DNA from: Bin80 sp965116685 | Lineage (GTDB): Bacteria; Bacteroidota; Rhodothermia; Rhodothermales; Bin80 | Assembly (NCBI GenBank): GCA_965116685.1 | Contig: OZ220707.1 | Location: forward strand, 1,922,001-1,986,000 | DNA length: 64,000 nucleotides | Direction: 5' to 3' | Shown: positions 58,901 to 64,000 of the stretch, in pieces | How positions within the stretch are numbered: the first letter of the stretch is position 1 | Layout: every line of letters starts with the position of its first letter | Notes under the pieces: model-generated | Seen by the model: only the letters and a program-made list of their open reading frames with translations | Database searches by the model: none | What the model was told of the DNA's origin: nothing | Made by a program: the position numbers and the translations under genes

Positions 58901-61395
58901 CGATCCTCTTTGCCCGGTTACGCGGATGGATCCGTATTGTGGTACGGTATCCCGGTCTCGTGCTGGTGACGGCTCTTTTGATATTGATCGGCAGCGTGCT
59001 ACTTGCAGGGCGGCTGACGATCGACCCGGACTTTGCCAATCTGATCCCAGAGTCCTATCCCAGTGTTGCGTCTCTGGAAAAGATCAGAGATACAATAGGT
59101 GCAGGGGAAGTCTCGGTAGATCTGGCAATTGAAAGTCCTTCATTTACCGACAATCTGGCGTTTGCGGAAGCCTTGGTTCCCCAGGCAATGGCACTGCGGG
59201 ATTCGATAACAGACGAGCCACTGTTTTTGAGGGAGGAGCTTAGGAGGGATACGGAATTTATGGCGGATAATGGGTTGTATTTCGCGACGGATGAGGAATT
59301 AAGCACACTCACAACGTGGTTGGAGGATCAGATCATAGAAGCCAAGCTTGCGGCGAATCCGTTCTTTTTCAGCCTGGAAGAGGAGGAGGAAGAGGAGGAC
59401 ACGGAGATTGGGTCTCTGGAAGAAGTCTTTGATCAGATTGTAGGGCCAGAGTATCGGGTGAGCGCAGACAGCACGATTCTGGTCGTTCGCTTCTTTGTCC
59501 CAGGCTCTTCTTCCAATGTGGACTACATCGAAGCTGTTTACGGTCGCCTTCGCAGTGTGATCGAGCAGGTGGAGCCTTCCGCGTACCACACGGAGATGCA
59601 GACCCATCTTGCTGGTCGACTATGGAGACAGCGGATCGAGGTGCGTGCCATTACGGACGATGTCATCGGTTCTTTTGGTGCAGGGGCTTTCGCGGTACTT
59701 CTGGTTCTGATGGCTTACTTCTTCGCCAAGGCAATACAGCTGCGGGGAAGAAAGTCGGTCTGGTCCGAGCTCGCGCGTGCGCCGGTGACGGCATTGCTGA
59801 TTGGAGTTCCTCTTCTGATGAGTTTAGTCTGGACGGCGGCGATAGGGTTTTTGGCTTATGAAACGCTGAATCTGTTCAGCTCAACACTTGGGCTGGTTCT
59901 TTTTGGGCTGGGAATTGACTATGGAATTCATTTTTATGCACGTTATATAGAGGAGCGGGGGGCGGGTCACAGCGTGGAGGATGCCGCGGAGAACACATTC
60001 ATGAGCACCGGGCAGGCGATTGCGGTGGGGGCACTTACCACCGCTGCTGCGATGTATGTATTGATGGCAGCAGACTTCAAAGGGTTCAGCGAGTTTGGGT
60101 TCTTGGCGGGGACCGGTGTATTGGTTGCATTGATTTCCACTCTTCATGTACTGCCGGCACTGTTGGTATTGTGTGAACGTTGGGGAATATTGCATTTTGA
60201 GCGGAGTCGCCCGGTAAAAGCGGTAGTATGTGGACCTCTGGTTGGAGCTCGTGGGCTTTTGGTGGGGTGTGCTTTGGCTACGATCATAGCCTTGTTCATG
60301 GCACCGGGCGTCGAGTTTGAATATCGGTTTTCTGTTTTGGAGCCGGAGTATGAGGATTGGATTGCGGTCAACTCGAAAGTGGCGGCCGCATACAGCGATT
60401 TTAATCGCAGGAACCCTGCATACATTGTGGTGGATAATCCAGCGGAAGCACCTGCGGTTGCGGACGCGTTGCGGGCTAGAATGGAGAGGGATACCGTATT
60501 GCATGTCATAGATGCAGACAGTTTTCGAACAACCATCCGGGGCGTGGAAACGCTCCAGGACCGGTTTCCACTGGAACTGGAGAAACAAACCGCAAGGATT
60601 GCGCAGATTGCCTACATCCGGGATTCGCTGTTGACAGATCCGGTTCTGGTCACCGATGCCGACCTGGAACGCATTCGAAGGGCTGCGCAGACACGAACGC
60701 CGCTTGCAGTGGAGGATGTCCCGGAGATCTTGAGTGAGCGCTTTATGTCCAAGACGGGGGAATTAGGGGGCTATATCACGATTCTGCCGGGAGTGGGGCT
60801 CTCAGACGGGCGCAAGTCCATGGCGTTTGCTGAAGATGTAGCAAACATCATGATCGCAGACGGGAAAACCTATCACGCAGGATCCCCATCCATTGTTGCC
60901 GCCGATGTTCTGCGTCTGATGCGGCAGGAAAGCCCGTACATGGTGGTGGCGACGCTGATTATCGTGATGTTGCTGATGTGGATCAATTTTGGTCAGTTTC
61001 GGTGGGCACTCTTGGCAATGATGCCTCTGGTTGTTGGTGTGATCTGGATGATTTTGTTTATGCAGCTATTTGGTATGCGGCTCAATTTCTACAATCTGTT
61101 CGTGATTCCGGCAATTATTGGGATTGGTAACGATGCGGGGGCTCATTTAGTCCATCGTTATCGAGAGGAGGGGGCGGGGACGCTTTGGCGCACATTACGC
61201 TCGACGGGGGAGCACGTTACGATGGGGGCAGTGACGACGATGGTAGGATTCGGGGGACTTCTCTTGAGTTTTCATCCGGGTTTGAACACGATCGGGGCTC
61301 TTGCGATTACAGGGATTGGGGCGACACTGTTGGCTGCGCTACTCTTTTTACCGGCACTGATCCAGGTGCAGGAAGATCGTAGACCCTCCAGCTAA
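58897..61395 (+). CDS. RND superfamily exporter (MMPL/HpnN-like)
   Basis: An 832-residue protein with two halves, each a transmembrane helix, a periplasmic loop and a five-helix sterol-sensing-type bundle. Landmarks are the first helix near VLVTALLILIGSVLLAG, FGLGIDYGIHFYARY (half 1) and IGIGNDAGAHLVHRYREEG (half 2), whose Asp residues carry protons. The periplasmic loop has a conspicuous Glu run (LEEEEEEEDTEIG). Homologues export lipids such as hopanoids or glycolipids. It overlaps the DUF3047 gene by 4 bases. Cargo unknown; a lipid is inferred. Confidence 0.85.
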   Translation: MTILFARLRGWIRIVVRYPGLVLVTALLILIGSVLLAGRLTIDPDFANLIPESYPSVASLEKIRDTIGAGEVSVDLAIESPSFTDNLAFAEALVPQAMALRDSITDEPLFLREELRRDTEFMADNGLYFATDEELSTLTTWLEDQIIEAKLAANPFFFSLEEEEEEEDTEIGSLEEVFDQIVGPEYRVSADSTILVVRFFVPGSSSNVDYIEAVYGRLRSVIEQVEPSAYHTEMQTHLAGRLWRQRIEVRAITDDVIGSFGAGAFAVLLVLMAYFFAKAIQLRGRKSVWSELARAPVTALLIGVPLLMSLVWTAAIGFLAYETLNLFSSTLGLVLFGLGIDYGIHFYARYIEERGAGHSVEDAAENTFMSTGQAIAVGALTTAAAMYVLMAADFKGFSEFGFLAGTGVLVALISTLHVLPALLVLCERWGILHFERSRPVKAVVCGPLVGARGLLVGCALATIIALFMAPGVEFEYRFSVLEPEYEDWIAVNSKVAAAYSDFNRRNPAYIVVDNPAEAPAVADALRARMERDTVLHVIDADSFRTTIRGVETLQDRFPLELEKQTARIAQIAYIRDSLLTDPVLVTDADLERIRRAAQTRTPLAVEDVPEILSERFMSKTGELGGYITILPGVGLSDGRKSMAFAEDVANIMIADGKTYHAGSPSIVAADVLRLMRQESPYMVVATLIIVMLLMWINFGQFRWALLAMMPLVVGVIWMILFMQLFGMRLNFYNLFVIPAIIGIGNDAGAHLVHRYREEGAGTLWRTLRSTGEHVTMGAVTTMVGFGGLLLSFHPGLNTIGALAITGIGATLLAALLFLPALIQVQEDRRPSS

Positions 61396-61527
61396 TCCCG
61401 GAACTTGCAGGGGGCTTGACCTCCGTGCAGGAACCAGCATCGTCAAAGCTACTTGGTCTACCTGAATACCTATCCCGGTTTTGGGAGCTAGAGGGTTCGA
61501 ATCGTTTCCGAAAAAGGGTTTTCGAGA

Positions 61528-62457
61528 TTAACCTCGTGTGCTCTTCTTAAACGCCTCTGCAAACCCATCTGCCTGTTTTAATATCCAGGCGTAATATTTT
61601 TTTTGATGGTTTTCATCATGAGGGTCACCGGGCAGCGTACATCGAATCCTTGATGCCTGTTTATTTTCAAGGAGAAGCCATTCAATTTCACACTCCACGA
61701 TCTCTTGAAACAGATCTTTCTTTTGAGAGAGACGCTTGAACAGTTCTTGATTATCACGGATATAGATATCCGTGCAGATTTGATTTTTTATGGTATTCAA
61801 GGATAAAGAAATATGCGCATCGCTGCTTCCAATGGAAATGTCATACCAAGCTTGCGGTCTTGGTTTGCGGCTAATGCTCAAATTTGTATCTGAATTGGCA
61901 GCGAACTCTTTGAGGCCCTCCCAAAATCGCTGATGATTTAGTTTCGTGGCGGTGATATCAACTTTAGTTGTTCTACGTCTCTTTGCAATTTTGGACCATG
62001 AGTTGGGCTCCACGACCACATTGAACTTCGGAGCGGGCTCTGAATCTCCAATGCGATAGACCTCTACCTTTACAAGAAAAAAGGCAATCTCATCGTCCAT
62101 GTGGTCATTGAACCATTCAATTGCCTTCTGATGCTCTTCCGTGATGTCTCTGACCACCCAAATGATGATACATGCGTCAAAGCTTGAAGCGTAGGTTAGG
62201 AGTTTTCCCAAATGATCATGGTCAGTTCGTTCCAGTTGGTTTTCAACAATAATATTCTTTTCGGTCTGACTTTCCTCAGCTGTAATGTCGACGAAATAGC
62301 GACCTGCGTCCACTTCAGTTTTTATGTTTTCAGCAGTGATGCCAATCTCCTCGAATAGCAAACTGGCATTTTCAGCCAACCACGGAGTGAAGTCTCTGGC
62401 CTCGTTCTTCCAGATTTTCCTGACGGGTATGCTTTCGAGGGTTGCTAATTTTGCCAT
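61528..62457 (-). CDS. DUF4268 protein with nuclease-like N-terminal domain
   Basis: A 309-residue protein. The N-terminal half has a PD-(D/E)xK-like pattern, VDITAEESQTEKNIIVENQL with the following TDHDHLGKLLTYASSFDA, but reads E-x-Q where E-x-K is usual, so cleavage activity is uncertain. The C-terminal half matches DUF4268 (KLNHQRFWEGLKEFA, then SIGSSDAHISLSLN, IRDNQELFKRLSQKKDLFQE). Such proteins turn up in defence and accessory islands. Its upstream region, just beyond the ribosome binding site, is interrupted by an ISL3 element, so its native promoter is separated from it. Confidence 0.75.
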   Translation of the reverse strand: MAKLATLESIPVRKIWKNEARDFTPWLAENASLLFEEIGITAENIKTEVDAGRYFVDITAEESQTEKNIIVENQLERTDHDHLGKLLTYASSFDACIIIWVVRDITEEHQKAIEWFNDHMDDEIAFFLVKVEVYRIGDSEPAPKFNVVVEPNSWSKIAKRRRTTKVDITATKLNHQRFWEGLKEFAANSDTNLSISRKPRPQAWYDISIGSSDAHISLSLNTIKNQICTDIYIRDNQELFKRLSQKKDLFQEIVECEIEWLLLENKQASRIRCTLPGDPHDENHQKKYYAWILKQADGFAEAFKKSTRG

Positions 62458-62468
62458 GTTGTTTTGAT

Positions 62469-62476
62469 CTCCTGTA
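62469..62476. repeat. Target-site duplication, left copy (ISL3)
   Basis: CTCCTGTA directly outside the left inverted repeat; identical to 63758-63765. Eight-base duplications are typical of ISL3 elements. The copy also contains part of the ribosome binding region of the DUF4268 gene. Confidence 0.85.
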
Positions 62477-63757
62477 GGTTCTACCGCGAATATTGTGGAT
62501 AGAGGTCTAGATCTCCGCAGAAAAAGAGGATTGCGGATCTGAAGTTTTCAAATTTCCGGTACCCTCTTCCGATCGTTTTGATCGCTTGGATCTTCCCATT
62601 GATTCGCTCCGCTCTGGCATTGGACTGTTCATGGAAAAGTGCATTGCACACTCCCGTAAAGTGGCGCTCAAACATCTCTGCCACTTCTATGACCTGCTTC
62701 ACGCCCGCGTCTTTTACACTCTTCAGCCAGAGTTGAAAGTACTTCTTTGCCTCGGACAAGGATTTGCATTGAAAGATTGCCTTGAAGTCCTCTCGCAACC
62801 GCCAGGCAACGCTGACCTGTAAGTTGGCTTCCTGGATCACTTTGAAGATTTCGTTTTGTTTTTCCGTTCGATTCTCTTCATTTTTCAAGAGCACAAAGCG
62901 ACTGTGTTTGAGTTCCTCATGATTTTTCACCTCTTTGCGACGAACCTGATCAATCGCTTTGTTGAGGTACTGAATCAAATGAAAGCGATCATGGATCAGA
63001 CAGGCCTCGGGGAATAATTCTTTGATCGTGGTAATGTAGGCCTTCCACATATCTGTAGTCACGGTCTTCACGGTTCCCTTTTCATCCCCCAGGAGGCGAT
63101 CTAACACGGTTTTTGTCCCAATTTTGTCCCGACCTTCGCCGACATCAAGCACGACACCACGCTTCGTATCACTCACGATGGTGGCATAAACATGCCCACG
63201 CCGTATCGCCTTCTCATCTACGCTCAAATGCTCAATATTGTCCAAGGATCTGCGCTTCAGACCACGCGCTACACTGCGATGCAGGATGCGATTCATGGTG
63301 TCAAACTTACACCGAAGGAGCTTCGCAGTCCCCGTCTGGTTCTTCGTCACTTTCAGCAAATCAATCGCCCAGCACTCAAACGCATCCGTAAACCGACTCG
63401 AAGCCGTTGCCCACGGAGTCCTTATCGTCTTCACACCTACCGAAGACTTGACGCGGGGAACCCGACAGTGGACAAAACACTTGAACTCATAGCAATCCAA
63501 GTGACGCCATACCCGTACTCGACGATGATCATAGAGTGTCCCTATCTCCCCCGTTTCCGGGCAAACCAGCGGACCTCCCCAATGAGAAATGTAGATGTCA
63601 ACCCGCTTAGATGGCTCATCCAGTAGCACCTCGTCAATCTCCCAGTCGCTTCCAAGTCGAAGAGTAAGTCGGGTTAAGTCCAGATAAGTTTCCATTGATT
63701 ATGGTTAAGTTTGGTCAAACCTGAATTTAATCATTCCACACAAACTGCGGTAGAACC
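62477..63757. mobile_element. ISL3-family insertion sequence, complete
   Basis: A 1281-bp element. Its terminal inverted repeats share GGTTCTACCGC (62477-62487 and the complement at 63747-63757), with partial matching further in (ending TGTGGA). It is bounded by identical 8-bp duplications, so it appears recently inserted and intact. One transposase gene fills it, its stop codon lying in the left repeat. Confidence 0.92.
62481..63695 (-). CDS. ISL3-family transposase
   Basis: A 404-residue DDE transposase. An N-terminal zinc-ribbon-like region (CPETGEIG, CYEFKCFVHCRVPRV) precedes the helix-turn-helix. The catalytic triad is in LSVDEKAIRRGHVYATIVSD (first Asp), VTTDMWKAYIT (second Asp) and SNARAERINGKIQAIKTIGR (Glu). 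The frame is intact and should be functional. A natural outward promoter from this element onto the DUF4268 gene is possible but not shown. Confidence 0.93.
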   Translation of the reverse strand: METYLDLTRLTLRLGSDWEIDEVLLDEPSKRVDIYISHWGGPLVCPETGEIGTLYDHRRVRVWRHLDCYEFKCFVHCRVPRVKSSVGVKTIRTPWATASSRFTDAFECWAIDLLKVTKNQTGTAKLLRCKFDTMNRILHRSVARGLKRRSLDNIEHLSVDEKAIRRGHVYATIVSDTKRGVVLDVGEGRDKIGTKTVLDRLLGDEKGTVKTVTTDMWKAYITTIKELFPEACLIHDRFHLIQYLNKAIDQVRRKEVKNHEELKHSRFVLLKNEENRTEKQNEIFKVIQEANLQVSVAWRLREDFKAIFQCKSLSEAKKYFQLWLKSVKDAGVKQVIEVAEMFERHFTGVCNALFHEQSNARAERINGKIQAIKTIGRGYRKFENFRSAILFFCGDLDLYPQYSR

Positions 63758-63765
63758 CTCCTGTA
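63758..63765. repeat. Target-site duplication, right copy (ISL3)
   Basis: CTCCTGTA immediately outside the right inverted repeat, matching the left copy exactly. Confidence 0.85.
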
Positions 63766-63784
63766 TAATGTTTTGAATTGAAGA

Positions 63785-64000
63785 TTACCTCTGCCTCCTG
63801 AATGTTTGCAGAGCCAGGATAACTACGCCGGGGCCCTCACAACGTTCGATGTATACCACACGAGAGAAACAGTAGTGGTAAGGGAGTTCATAGGAACTTA
63901 AATCCAAGATAGAAACGTCAGTTCGGTGCTGAGGCCAAGAATGTAGACATGTTGTGAGCGGAGTGAACAGCTTGCCACTACCGGGTGATTCGCCTCGATT
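63785..64000 (-). CDS. C-terminal part of a possible ParE/RelE-like toxin (runs off right edge)
   Basis: On the reverse strand a frame open from the edge encodes 71 residues ending TAA at 63785. The end reads LPYHYCFSRVVYIE, then PGVVILALQTFRRQR. A P-Y-x-x-x-x-VVY strand followed by G-x-VVILAL and a basic last segment is the usual close of ParE/RelE-fold toxins, but the rest is weak. Nothing upstream is visible. Low confidence. Confidence 0.3.
   Translation of the reverse strand, partial: NRGESPGSGKLFTPLTTCLHSWPQHRTDVSILDLSSYELPYHYCFSRVVYIERCEGPGVVILALQTFRRQR

Noticed and set aside
61487..61502. tRNA-like T-arm sequence (gagggttcgaatcg) as a tRNA remnant or phage attachment site
   Set aside because: Only about 13 bases match a T-arm, with no acceptor or anticodon arm nearby and no integrase gene.

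Overview
This window looks like an origin-proximal piece of a bacterial chromosome from the Bacteroidota in the broad sense, most likely a Rhodothermia/Balneolia-like lineage. That placement is an inference. It rests on the rpmB-rpmG-DUF4295 trio, the rplM-rpsI-rpsB-tsf-pyrH-frr block, the abundance of secreted lipoproteins and beta-propeller proteins, and a roughly balanced base composition. The window carries no rRNA.

Layout. Positions 1-13000 are accessory: an IS110 transposase running off the left edge, pyrR with an exported partner, a GH18 lipoprotein, a membrane protein, a secreted beta-propeller / small secreted protein / multicopper oxidase operon, a PKD-OmpA lipoprotein, a DinB protein, and a HigBA-type module whose toxin is frameshifted. 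Beside the latter lie fused remnants of IS21 and IS110. Positions 13000-17800 hold an S41 protease behind a structured leader RNA, then moeA and nusB. Positions 17900-19200 are a graveyard of gene fragments, including an IS256 transposase tail. Positions 19400-23000 hold ychF, a LolC/E-type permease, rpmB, rpmG, DUF4295 and three tRNA genes; the tRNA-Arg gene is split by a group I intron.

Positions 22964-34076 are one long leftward block: dnaA, dnaN, rplM, rpsI, rpsB, tsf, pyrH, frr, tRNA-Ser, gmk, coaBC, a uracil-DNA glycosylase and dnaB. The origin is proposed at about 34195-34406, upstream of dnaA, where paired DnaA boxes sit and gene direction flips. Rightward from there runs the fatty-acid/phospholipid operon (DUF177, rpmF, plsX, fabH, fabD, fabG) and a DEAD-box helicase. 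An McrBC restriction locus whose mcrB has an in-frame TGA interrupts this part. The classical rpmH-rnpA-yidC-mnmE-mnmG-rsmG cluster follows, then mfd, murQ, recF, a MaoC protein and a membrane/DUF3047/RND-exporter group. Two perfect parS sites flank the rsmG-mfd pair, as expected near oriC, although parAB is not in the window. The right end is accessory again: a DUF4268 nuclease-like protein, an intact ISL3 element with 8-bp target duplication, and a partial toxin-like gene.

Most noteworthy items: the Azoarcus-like group I intron in tRNA-Arg(TCT); a multi-hairpin leader ending in a canonical terminator that abuts the S41 protease start codon; a family-4 uracil-DNA glycosylase that lacks all four iron-sulfur cysteines; and three defence or toxin genes broken by single small lesions (higB, mcrB, istB).
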